From Bremia lactucae (lineage: Eukaryota; Oomycota; Peronosporomycetes; Peronosporales; Peronosporaceae): a DNA stretch of 64,000 nucleotides. Below are positions 51,785-63,180 of the stretch, piece by piece. Under the pieces are notes generated by a model. It did not search any database. It was not told the DNA's origin and saw nothing but the letters and a program-made list of their open reading frames with translations. A program made the translations under genes and the position numbers. Numbering within the stretch: the stretch's first letter is position 1; every line of letters starts with the position of its first letter. Where the stretch lies: assembly GCF_004359215.1 (NCBI RefSeq), contig NC_090616.1, positions 354,826 to 418,825 on the forward strand, read 5' to 3'.

Positions 51785-53477
51785 TCAATGTGGAATTTTC
51801 TTATTGCGTTTCGCGGGCAAGCCAGGAGGGCCACTCGAGCTGCGCCGTTTCGTGACACGAATTGACTTTTCCGATTGTTTTGACGATTTTCCTGGAAATT
51901 TAAGACTATTGAGCCAAAGCAACAACAACGAATAAAGTGCATGCACAGACTCACCTGATTGAAGGTAATTTGCTACAGTAGCAGCGGAGCCGCTATCATT
52001 GATCGCTGCATCCCCCGGTCGTTCTGCTTGCAAGAAACATGAAATATAAGCGACGACAAGGTGATTGCTTAGGGTGAAAAGTCGTACCAGAGATTAAGAC
52101 AGGGGTCGTGATTGGCTTGTACTCGTTGCCTGTGAGCGCGTGATACCGATCGCACAGTGCCTGGACTTCATTCTGCTTACTCTTGAGATGCTTTCGCAAT
52201 GACAGTAACCCCACGGCATCTTGACGGAGCTTGTCGAATGTTTCGCACACGGGCTTTGTCGGCATGGGACGTGCTGGCACTCCCATTTCATCTAAAAGTA
52301 GCTGAAGTTTTTTCAAAAGTTTTGCACTCAATGCATGTTTTTGCTGTGGTAGGGCCAGCAACGAACTTCTTAAAATAACACCAGTTGGCAGTGAGCGTTT
52401 GATCTCGTATGGCACATTTGCAAGTTCTTTTTTTGTTTTCAAATCCGCTCGGACCGCCACCTTCTTGAGTTGTTGTTCCACACTTCGAAGCTCGTCAGTA
52501 AGACGACGAAGTTCGTTCTCCTCTTCGCAAGTACGAGAGAAGAGCAGGTCTAGCTGCTTCTTGCGTTGCGTTTCATAGACGATGTTAAATTTGTAATGCC
52601 CCGTTGCAGATCCGGATTCCACTGGTGTTGATAAGGCATTCAGAGTATTATCTTTCTCGGAAACTGTCTGGGTGTTGGATGCTCCAATTGCTGTAGTATC
52701 GACGGATGCTGACGCGAAGTTCTTCTTGTTTTCAGCCTTATCTCGATACTCTGCGAGTAATCGTGTCGCTTCGTAGTAACAGTACTTTATATCCTCAACA
52801 GATCTCGGCGTATGCTTAGCAGTTGGATGGCAATTGTATTTATCCACAATGACAATCCATCTGTACGCAATAGCACCGACAACTTACGTCAGACTATTGT
52901 CACATTTCACAAGTGGAATAGCGCACCGCAAATCAAAGCGTTGGCAAAGCTTTAGCAACAGAGTCATCTCATCCTTGTTCCACATCATCATAAGGTCTTG
53001 ATGCGGCGCTAGTGCTGCCTCATACTCTTTCTCAGTGAAGCTAGTTGTCTCACACTTAACGTTAAATCGGGAGAATATGTAGTCGGGTTGTTCCAAGTGG
53101 GCTTTTCCCCAATGAGAGAGGGTTAAGCCTTCGTCTACGCTCTCGCCGGGTAGAGACGCGCGAGCTGGATTTCGAAAGGTCTTACGAATCCACTTGACCG
53201 CTGGCTTGTTCTTTCGCCCTTGCCACTGCTGTTTTAGGTTTTTCTTGCCAAATCCCTGGTACAGCGCGTGGCTGGCGCGGTGACTGCTCTCAAGTAGTTC
53301 AAGCACCTCTCGCTGCATGCCTGTCAGCTTCTTCTGCTTGCTATTGGCACCGGTAAGCTTTCCACGGATTGACGGAGATGAGCCGGATGGTTTGAGCTGG
53401 TCCAGGTCGTTCACGGCGGTCCCATTGACGTTAGGCTTGGGCCCAGCGAGCCCTAGGATATGCGCTACGTCGCTCAT
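51785..53477 (-). CDS. DMAP1/SWC4-like chromatin complex subunit
   Basis: Four exons on the minus strand: 53477-52927, 52860-52088, 52023-51955, 51891-51785; introns of 66, 64 and 63 nt. The joined frame gives 499 residues. The N terminus MSDVAHILGLAGPKP, the block LTGMQREVLELLESS, the FRNPAR stretch, LSHWGKA and FSRFNVKCETTSFTEKEYEA, and the SANT-like WNKDEMTLLLKLCQRFDLRW followed across the first splice by IVIVDKY and RSVEDIKYCYYEATRLLAEY are the DMAP1 pattern. A coiled coil (EEENELRRLTDELRSVEQQL) and the C-terminal domain with RPMPTKPVCETFDKLR follow. The last exons give a basic tail (PPGLPAKRNKKIPH). Family members act in SWR1 and NuA4 complexes in histone exchange and acetylation. Confidence 0.9.
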
Positions 53478-53519
53478 TTACAATCTCACGCGAGCGTGTA
53501 CGATTGGCTAAAATTATTC

Positions 53520-54640
53520 TACGGATTGATAAATGTCTAGTCCCGAAGACAATTAAAAGAACAAGGAATCTCAAAAAGCAGAAGTTGTACTGATTCTTAT
53601 GAGTTGATGACTTGGTCCTTTTTAATAGAAAAGTGTAACGGGGCATTACGACTTCTGCTTCAGTACAAGTCCTAAGGCTCTTAAAAAGGGTTGATGAATT
53701 CCTAAAAAAAACATTGCAACAATCCTTGAAAGAAATGTCGAAATTGTATCAATCTTCAACGGATCTATACACAACACGCAATAGTTATCTTTTAGGCCAG
53801 CGGTGGTGACGCTGACTTATGTACGGATTGATCGAGAGGATCGGGCAGACGCGTGGAATGTAGGCGGGCACGTCGTGATGCGGCCACGCTCTACTTAAGC
53901 TCGACCAGCCCTACGACAACGTGAAGTGCAGTAGCTACGCAAGAACCAAGGAAACGTTTGATGTTTCTCAGTAAGTTTGCTTCTTCAAGCGAAATTCTCA
54001 AGCTACTCGATCCGGGGGTGCTGGTCCAGCGGATGGCAGAGTGGAGAACAGCCAGCCTCTTAAGGGCGCTACATGAGTATCGATAGAAAGTTACGAACAA
54101 CGAGATCCGAACCAGGATTGATGGGTAATTCACCCTGGCCAGCATACAAGCGCTGGAATTCGGCTGGCACCGCTCATTGACAACTCAGATGATTGGCACA
54201 AACTAAGGAGCCACGTAATGCTTTTAGTATGGGATATTAAATAGAGACATTGGTATTATAAATGAAATACATAAGCATGATACATATGCGATATTACTTG
54301 TGCTTCAGAAGGTTTTTCTTTTAATACTGGTAAATAATATTTCGATGCGAATGATGTATAGCTCAGGTTTTGCGATCTCAAGCGACGGATACTGCTCAAC
54401 CAACAAATTATGTGCGCAGTCACATTCGATCGCGAAATTAGTGCGCTATAGGGGGGCGACAGGACGCACACGCGATTGTGTGCTCACTTACAGCTGCTCC
54501 ATACCGACACGAACTTTCAAATATCGTATTATTGAGCTGGTAGGTCTGTTGACTGGGACGCTGTCGAGCAATTCTTCATCGCCACTTTTGAACATTTTGA
54601 GACGATGAGCCCGAGCGATTATTAAGGGTAGCCCACAGGT
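53520..54640. other. Repeat scraps, no intact gene
   Basis: At about 53635-53675 a piece of the Gypsy LTR U5 end is recognisable (GTAACGGGGCA, CTGCTTCAGTACAAGTCC). At 53864-53905 the LTR-like start shared with 28144 appears. The rest, to the LINE at about 54650, shows only short frames without family signals. Confidence 0.5.
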
Positions 54641-54649
54641 TCCAAGGTT

Positions 54650-56680
54650 CACGTCATGGCACGGGGGTACAACAGACATCCGACGCCTACAGCAGGTGTA
54701 GGCGATTACGTAATAAGTGCTCCCAGTGACTTTAGGCAATACGCGCGGGAATTCACTTATGAACGCTTCACCGGTGTTCGGTTCCGGGCAACAGTACGTT
54801 GAGATAATTAAACGAATGCATACGGGCACAAGCGGGCATTTCGCGTGAATGGAGAGATCTCGGCAGCTATCATGGTGGAGTCCGAGATACGTCAGGGATG
54901 CTCACTGGCGCCCCTACTTTCCTTCTAGCAGCCAAAATTCTCAATCTGGTAAGCTACCAAGCAAAAGATCTGCAAAGCCTCACACTCCTCGGTTCGAGCA
55001 TCAAATGCACGCATTTTCGGCCTTTGTTGATGTCTCTGCCATAATTTTTCTCAGGCACAGCAGGTGCCTCGGGCAATGGCAATCGTGGAGCAATTTGGTA
55101 AACTCCGGGCGTACACGTACAACTACCAAAGCAACCTTTTTTTCAAAACAGATCGGTCTCGGTGCCGTATTACGAAGGAATTCCGGTGCTACAAGATTCC
55201 GGCACGGTCAGGTATTTGAAACTTGAGGTAGGTATAACAACAATGAAAAATTGCAATTGGGCTACTCGGATCCAAGAAACTAGGCGACGGCTGCTCACAG
55301 TAACGAAGTCGCCACAAGTGTGAGCCATCGTGTGGAGATATTGAACACTTTCGTCCTCCCGTCGATCTTGTTCACGGCAGCCGTATCCGTGGTGCCCCAG
55401 TGGGCAGCACAAGAAATTGATCATTTGTACAAACGCTGCTTGTGGCCCCGAGCCACAGATTCTGATAAGTGCAGACACAAGACCAATCCGGCGTTATTGG
55501 TCACCCCAAAGAATGCTGGGTGTGTGGGGCTACATGGGAATCAATACGTGCTGGACGATTTCTAACTGGAGGAGGAATCCGTGGATACGTGGTTCCAGTG
55601 GGTGCATGCTCGACGTTAAGAAGTACAACTGGATTCCGGATGCTCCGATTTGGCACTTCTGCATTCAGCGGTCCGGACTATTGGAATATGTGTTGCTCTT
55701 TGCAAGTCAAAGAAACCAGAATACCCTTCAAACCGATAAATAGCTGCGCAATGGGCAATAGTTCTTTTATTGGCTTCGTCAACACCCAGTCGTTGTGGTC
55801 TTTGAAGTATATCCACTACTTCGTCGCTTTCCATGAAGCTATGAGGAACGAGTGCCATATACTAATCTCTTCAAAGAACCTCGTTGGCAGCCGTTCAGGA
55901 GATACAGAAGAGATTTGGCTAAGGAGCTCGATGAACAGCTTCGGAAGATGGAACATTGGGTGGAGCTTGACGAGTGGCAACGAGCAGCATTGGACCAAAC
56001 ACCCAAGCAAGTCTGGAGTCACGACAACAGCCTGTCCGAGTTCCAAGTGTGGACAAAATATAGAGTGGCAACACATCAGCCCAATTTTTATTACAACAGC
56101 TGACCGCTAGACAGACGCTGCCCAAAACTTAGCGAGTGCGTTGGTCAAGTGGAAACGTTTTCTCATCTGCTATGGATGTGTCCGTGTGCGGCAGCCGGCC
56201 GCACACGTTTATAGCGCACTGGACGTGAGAAAAGTGCCCACAAGAGAGGCTTTTCGAAATGAAAGAACACTCGGCCAGGTGTCTCACGTACCGCAGGGCT
56301 CAATCGAATGCGCAAAAACTTGGACGACGAGGACGATTTACTGATACTTGGAGCAGGGTATATGGTGCACAGCCTGTCTCACATATATCTGGTTGACACG
56401 GAACGAAGTTTTGTACCGAGGAGCAGTTTGACAGATCAAAAGAATGTGAGTGCCTTCTGGGAATCGACACTCCGGCATATCAGAGTGATCGCGAAAAAGG
56501 AGCACAGGCGGCCGGACATGAAATTAAAAGGGGCACGGCTGCATGCGTGCCTGGACCTTCTCCAACAGCAGCCTAGAGCGATCTCACCGCGTCCAGGCGA
56601 TAGTCACCAAGAGCAACCGGAAAGCCACAGGCGCTCTTTGCAGTGGCAAAGAAAATTTCAGATATCTTGCGCATAAGTTA
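54650..56680 (+). pseudogene. L1-like non-LTR retrotransposon ORF2, decayed
   Basis: Plus-strand readings in several frames follow an L1-type reverse transcriptase: VESEIRQGCSLAP at about 54872, PTFLLAAKILNLVSY, then GTVRYLKLEVGITTMKNCNW with TRIQETRRRLLTVTKSP (about 55200-55310), EILNTFVLPSILFTAAVSVV and LYKRCLWPRATDSDK (55340-55470), ALLVTPKNAGCVGLHG. A C-terminal zinc-knuckle-like part is readable near 56150-56210 (FSHLLWMCPCAAA), followed by long frames to 56676. Shifts and stops throughout; the endonuclease half is missing. It lies directly beyond the cellular gene island. Confidence 0.72.
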
Positions 56681-56689
56681 GATGCAATG

Positions 56690-57264
56690 AGAAAATCTTT
56701 TTCACCACCAACAATGAATTTGGAACGTTGCTTGTTGGTTGTTAAACGGTGAGTGTTGTGTAGAACACACTATGGGTATATCCTCAACATCGACCGATAA
56801 TACTTTTTCAGTTAAGAGAACCGACACCCAGATAGAATCTTCTGATAGTGCGAATGTAGCAGGCTAAAGTACGCGTATATATAGAAGAGAAAATATTCAT
56901 GTTAAACAAAAGGAAAGACAAAATCAGTTCTTCTTCTAAAACAGATCGTTCATAAGGCTTGCGCTGTAATCAGTGAGAGTTAAAAGCCTACTAAAGGCAC
57001 ATACGGCAATTATGCTCTTCTCATCAGGCATTAGCCTTCTACTACTACAGATTGCACATACAGGTCGTAAGCCACACGCTCCTTGACTCACCAGCTCTCT
57101 TCTCTCAATGACGATCAATCTTTTAAAAACCTTGTTTAGGGTTTTGGGTTCAGGTAATGTACACATCGCAAATTAGTTCAATCCAAACTGCCTTTTGCTA
57201 TTATCGACAACAAATTTCCGACGGCGGTCATTCTAGAAGTATTTAGAAAAAACCTTAAAGGTAG
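56690..57264. other. No recognised gene
   Basis: Short frames only. A minus-strand frame at 56936-57166 holds a Cys-rich stretch (GACGLRPVCAICSSRR, IIAVCAF) that I cannot assign. Confidence 0.4.
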
Positions 57265-59225
57265 CATATTTTAATATGCTCATTATTTTTATTCATTAAT
57301 ATTTAATCAGTTTTTTCACAAAAACAATTTCATTTATATTGTTTTGTTTCTTAAATAAATAAAATAAAAAATGGGCTTTGTGACGGTGTTATTGAATCTA
57401 TTTATTTGTCTATCATTTTATATTGTATTTCAATAAATGTATTTTGTGGCTACGGCATTTATGGGTTACGTATTGCTCTACTTCAATAGATTTCGCGGAA
57501 AACCATTATATTTTTAATAAAACAATTTCGGATTCGGTGAAGTAAACACCTAAATATATTCACTTCCGAATATTTCTTCTCCAACACAAGTGTCTTCTCC
57601 GTTTCGGCCTTCGCGCCGAATCTTTTGCTTCTGTCCACTCATTCCACAGGTTATGAGCCCAACAATTTTTTTTTATTGGGATGATGTTACGGCCAAGGTC
57701 CTCGTCAAAAATTCGAGTAATATGCTCATTATTTTTATTCATTAATATTTAATCAGTTTTTTCACAAAAACAATTTTATTTATATTGTTTTGTTTCTTAA
57801 ATAAAAAAAATAAAATAATGGGCTTTGTGACGGTGTTATTGAATCTATTTATTTGTCTATCATTTTATATTGTATTTCAATAAATGTATTTTGTGGCTAC
57901 GGCATTTATGGGTTACGTATTGCTCTACTTCAATAGATTTCGCGGAAAACCATTATATTTTTAATAAAACAATTTCGGATTCGGTGAAGTAAACACCTAA
58001 ATATATTCACTTCCGAATATTTCTTCTCCAACACAAGTGTCTTCTCCGTTTCGGCCTTCGCGCCGANNNNNNNNNNNNNNNNNNNNNNNNNNNNNNNNNN
58101 NNNNNNNNNNNNNNNNNNNNNNNNNNNNNNNNNNNNNNNNNNNNNNNNNNNNNNNNNNNNNNNNNNNNNNNNNNNNNNNNNNNNNNNNNNNNNNNNNNNN
58201 NNNNNNNNNNNNNNNNNNNNNNNNNNNNNNNNNNNNNNNNNNNNNNNNNNNNNNNNNNNNNNNNNNNNNNNNNNNNNNNNNNNNNNNNNNNNNNNNNNNN
58301 NNNNNNNNNNNNNNNNNNNNNNNNNNNNNNNNNNNNNNNNNNNNNNNNNNNNNNNNNNNNNNNNNNNNNNNNNNNNNNNNNNNNNNNNNNNNNNNNNNNN
58401 NNNNNNNNNNNNNNNNNNNNNNNNNNNNNNNNNNNNNNNNNNNNNNNNNNNNNNNNNNNNNNNNNNNNNNNNNNNNNNNNNNNNNNNNNNNNNNNNNNNN
58501 NNNNNNNNNNNNNNNNNNNNNNNNNNNNNNNNNNNNNNNNNNNNNNNNNNNNNNNNNNNNNNNNNNNNNNNNNNNNNNNNNNNNNNNNNNNNNNNNNNNN
58601 NNNNNNNNNNNNNNNNNNNNNNNNNNNNNNNNNNNNNNNNNNNNNNNNNNNNNNNNNNNNNNNNNNNNNNNNNNNNNNNNNNNNNNNNNNNNNNNNNNNN
58701 NNNNNNNNNNNNNNNNNNNNNNNNNNNNNNNNNNNNNNNNNNNNNNNNNNNNNNNNNNNNNNNNNNNNNNNNNNNNNNNNNNNNNNNNNNNNNNNNNNNN
58801 NNNNNNNNNNNNNTTTATTGGGATGATGTTACGGCCAAGGTCCTCGTCAAAAATTCGAGTAATATGCTCATTATTTTTATTCATTAATATTTAATCAGTT
58901 TTTTCACAAAAACAATTTCATTTATATTGGTTTTTTTCTTAAATAAATAAAATAAGAAATGGGCTTTGTGATGGTGTTATTGAATCTATTTATTTGTCTA
59001 TCATTTTATATTGTATTTCAATAAATGTATTTTGTTTTATATTTTTAATAAAACAATTTCGGATTCGGTGAAGTAAACACCTCCGAATATTTCTTCTCCA
59101 ACACAAGTGTCTTCTCCGTTTCGGCCTTCGCGCCGACTCTTTTGCTTCTGTCCACTCATTCCACAGGTTATGAGCCCAACAATTTTTTGGGATGATGTTA
59201 CGGCCAAGGTCCTCGTCAAAAATTC
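57265..59225. repeat. Tandem array of a 448-bp AT-rich unit with N gap
   Basis: The unit starts near ATATGCTCATTATTTTTATT and ends near CCTCGTCAAAAATTCGAG. Starts are at 57273, 57721 and 58862; the last copy is shortened and runs into the Copia relic. The N run 58067-58813 lies inside a unit. Only 52 bases of the unit are missing across it, so the true gap may be 52 bases, or 52 plus multiples of 448. Minus-strand readings such as ITRIFDEDLGRNIIPIKKN recur in each copy. Confidence 0.8.
58067..58813. other. Assembly gap (747 N)
   Basis: Undetermined bases within the 448-bp tandem array; the number of N is not a whole number of units plus the 52 missing bases, so the size is probably an estimate. 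Confidence 0.95.
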
Positions 59226-62075
59226 GATGGAAGCAACTTCGCGACGTGGAGCCGCTACATAGGAGACGTTTCTCTAATTGAGTCAGTGTGGCACATCATC
59301 AACCGTGAAATAACTTCGACGTTTGCGCGTGGCTCCGATGAATATTCATGGACGATTAAGCGTTTGCGCTGATGCTCTTTATCTATGCTGGAGGATTATT
59401 ATCACGAGGTCGACGATTGCGAAGAGGCTTGGGTTGCATTAACGCGCATTTAGTCTATATATGGTGGATCGCAGAAAGCTAGATATATTTTCTTGGAGTG
59501 GTAGCTATTCAGCATGAAGTGGCGGAAGGCGGCAACCGTGTTGCACTACTGCAATGAGGTCCTCGACGTCAGCGCCAAGCTTAGCAGCATCGGTGCGAAA
59601 ATAGAGGATGAAGACGTTGCGATCTGCCTACTGCGCGGTCTCCCAAAATATTACTATAATATTGTGCCTAACTTAGAGATCAGCAATGCGTAGCTACGGA
59701 AGCAGGACGTGGCAAAGGTGCTTGAGAATATTATGCGGCAGAGTGAGAAGACTCCGGTGATCAAGATTAGAGACAATGCCAAAGCATTTACTGCTGCATG
59801 TGAGAATCGCCAATATTCGTACGGCTAAAATTTGGTGCACTCGCTGGACCAAGCACAAAGTGGAATCGAAGTGCTCGACGCGGCGGCCAAGCTCTTAGGC
59901 GAGGAACATATATGGCCTACTACCACGATAATGACGAATTTGAACACGCCCGCGTCGCGTTTCCGGTTACACTGGATCATAGGCAAAAAATGCCGGAATG
60001 TGGGCGATCGACAGTGTTGCGAAGCATCACATACGCAATAACGACACCAAGCTTCCGGTGCTGAATGTGCGCGATTAAGGCGAACTTTTGGTGGCCAACG
60101 AAAATAAAGCAGTGGTTAAAGTGTAGAAGCCATCATTAAGACTGCGATTCTGCACGATGGTCAATAGCGCGATACGCTTTTTGAAGCAAAGATGAATAAG
60201 AAATTGATTTCAGTGTTATAAATTGACAAGAGTGGCAAGTTTTAAATACTTGACTGGACAAATGGTCTAGGTGAAGTTGCTATGACATCAATTAATATCA
60301 GAAATCGCCTTCTGATAACAAGGTTGAGAGAAAAACTTCCTTTGAGTTCGACTAAAAGTTAAAGCCAAAAATCAAGCACATGCGCGTATTTGGCTGTCGA
60401 ACGTACGCTTTAACTCCTAAGGAGATGCGTCTCAAGTGGGATGCCGAGTTCCGGGCAAATATAATGTGGGTTATACATAAGAGCTAAAGCATATCGAGTT
60501 TATGACATCGACGTTGGGCAAGTAATGATCAGTCGTGATGTCAAGTTCGCGAATCTTAGTTTGGCAATCCTCTCAACATTCCTTGACGATGATGATGATC
60601 TTCATTTCGCCTCTCTCAACATAGGCAACACTGAGTGAGCGGGTACGACGTATTCCAAACAAACAGGCAAACGATTGATCCGCAGAAGCTCAATGATAGC
60701 GAGTCAAAACTAGTTCTGAGAGCTTCCTGGAGATGAACTGAAAGAAGCAAGGGCTTCCAAAAATGTTGACGAACGCCGGGCGATGTACCGATAAGACGAG
60801 CGAATATTTCTAGCAGAAGTGCCGCATCGACTACATGAAGACATTCTCACCCGTCATCAAGTACGTCACGCTTTCGATGGTGATCGCATTGACAAAACAT
60901 TTTTACTGTCTGTTAAATCAACATGAATAGTTTCGGCAATTATCTACGGTGTCATAAAAGAAGTCGTATATTGCGTCGTTCGAGAAGGCGTTAGAGTTGG
61001 AGATGGCTTTGTCTGTTTCAAGTTCGTAAAGGCAATTTATGGTCTCAAGAAAGCCTCGCGCGTGTGAAATGAGACTTTTAACAACTTTGCTTGCTCCATC
61101 GGGTTTCAAGGATCCGACTTTAGTATTTGCTCGTACACCAGGATTTCTGAAGTGCATTGTGTGTTTTGCTCATGCACGTTGACGATGTTTTGGTCATTGG
61201 AAGCTCCATCGAGCTTATCGCGCGAGTCATATTGGATATGAAAATGCGCTTTGAGAGGACTGACAGCGGCTAGTGTGCGTTTGTCTTAGGTATTTCTTTG
61301 GTTGACAGCGTGAATGGCAGTGTTACTTTGCGTCAACGTTTTAATAGCAATGACATGACAAAAAGCTTTGGTATGAACGACTGCAACGCTGCAATCAGTC
61401 ATAAAAACGCGACATATTCCAAGCATAGCGCCAAAAAAGTAAACGCTCCGTTTTGTGAAGCTGTGTGAGCTTCAATGCACTTGACGACAGCAACGCGAGA
61501 ATTTGTCTGGGAATGTGTCCATCCATGAAGAATCCACAAGTCCACGTTAAGCTAATCTTGCGTTATCTCTAGGGCATCAAGTTGCTTGGTATTCGCTTCA
61601 AGATCGGCAATGAAGGAACTTTCGAGGGTATTCAGATGCTCATTGGGCTGGTGATCACGCCGACCGCAAGTTAGTTTTAAGCTACGCTCTTCGTCTAATG
61701 GGTGCTCCTGCAGGCTTGTGCAGCAAGATGTAGTCCTGCGCTTTGCTTTCGACCGGTATAGCAGATTCCATTGCACTAAGCCTGGCTATTCAAGATGGCA
61801 AGTGAGTGCATCATCTTCGTTGCAAGCTTTTGGAGGCAGCTTGTCAACAAGAACCTACATTGGAGACATTTGATGACAACCAATTACCCAATCACCCCCG
61901 CACGCGCCAAACACATTGACTTCAAGTATTATCACATTCGTGACAAAGTCAAGCGTGGCGAAGTGCACCTTGAGTTCTGAGAAGTGGCGAACATGTTGGC
62001 AGACACAAGGGACTGTCTGGACGCGCCACAAGGACATGACAGCGGCATTCAGTATTCAAGCGCGTTCGCTTCGAG
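59226..62075 (+). pseudogene. Ty1/Copia polyprotein relic
   Basis: Copia gag (UBN2-type) is readable from 59514: [40 protein letters not shown], and to 59826. Reverse transcriptase pieces follow (YMKTFSPVIKYVTLSMVIAL at about 60833; HVDDVLVIG with the catalytic pair at about 61174-61200; FVLGISL). RNase H end reads ITPARAKHIDFKYYHIRDKV and KRGEVHLEF at about 61885-61980 and LADTRD. Stops and shifts throughout and several blocks missing. It is more decayed than, and not closely related to, the Copia at the window start. Confidence 0.8.
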
Positions 62076-62088
62076 GACGGTACTTATG

Positions 62089-62260
62089 CTAGAAAAATCG
62101 AGAAGAATAGGCTTCGAGGTAGCACAGGTGAACTAAGAACATAAGATTATTCACTCCCAATATTTATTCGCCCTACTAGAAAAATCGAGAAGAATAGGCT
62201 TCGAGGTAGCACAGGTGAACTAAAAACATAAGTATATTTACACCCAATATTCATTCGCCA
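62089..62260 (+). repeat. Direct repeat, two copies of about 86 bp
   Basis: Copies at 62089-62174 and 62175-62260 share TAGAAAAATCGAGAAGAATA, GGCTTCGAGGTAGCACAGGT, GAACTA, AACATAAG and CAATATT...TTCGCC. They follow the Copia RNase H end and probably represent its 3' end or LTR start in duplicate. Confidence 0.75.
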
Positions 62261-63180
62261 AGACAAATTGGCTTTGCTCCGTGTCGTCCATCGCACAGAA
62301 TTTTTCCTCCGCTTTGCTTTGCTTCGATCATTTCGTTTTGTTCCACTCATGAAGTGGCGAGGAAGCAGCTAAGGACAATGCACTGAAGCTCAGGAATAAA
62401 TTAAGATTCGGATGAACGCGCGCTCTGCAAGAGTGGAAACACTTCGGGCACTGAGCAGCCATACGACGCTTATCATTATACAGCTTGACGAAGCTTCTAG
62501 ACGATTGTACGAGTTCCTGGTTGGTATTGAAAGTCTGTAAGAGTCAATTTAATAAAGCAAGACAGCTCGTGGTGCTTTTGAGTAGTTGCCGAACTAGATT
62601 AAATTTACTATTTCTATCTTTCTGGATGTCACTGGTATTGTGCAAATCGAAAATTCTCGTCGCAATTTACAAAAGACTCAAACAAGAGTGGTCTGTACAG
62701 CGGCGGCGCAAGTGGAACGTTCCTTCAATATTATTAACACATTTTCAAAAATAAATAATTTATAACAGCCGAGGAGAAGTAAAAGGGACTGCTAAACTCC
62801 TTGCATAAACGCCTATAAGTTAATGCGTATTTTGGCTTACGCAGCGTACACCTCGACGGGTAAGTATTGGCAGTGGCGCACTGCGCATGTGGCATCAAAC
62901 TTGAGAACCTACACGAACTTTTAGACCGAACGTTTACTACAAGTCGTCCATGCATCGTTTAATGAGCGTTTCGCCACAGATAATATTGATAGGATTGTGA
63001 ATGACTTATAAAAACGACGTTGGGCTTTCGTATCCAATTACGCGTGGACGGGGGGATGGTAAGGATGTGACGACCGCAAGCTGTAGGTCTTGAAGCAGAT
63101 TAACAAAATAAAGACGCCGAAAATTGCTGCAACCTCACCAGAATGTCCAGCTGACCTTTCAAACGAGATTGCTGACGTTC
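62261..63180. other. No recognised gene
   Basis: Short frames only. Minus-strand readings at 62150-62350 (MSGTKRNDRSKAKRRK) resemble in composition those of the tandem array at 57.5 kb (MSGQKQKSRREGRNGE), suggesting related terminal sequence. Nothing else can be named. Confidence 0.4.

Noticed and set aside
51553..51954. 133-codon minus-strand ORF ending the DMAP1-like gene differently
   Set aside because: It is the retained-intron frame; the splice at 51892 gives the conserved basic tail instead, and the ORF's Phe-rich end comes from the A-rich 3' region.
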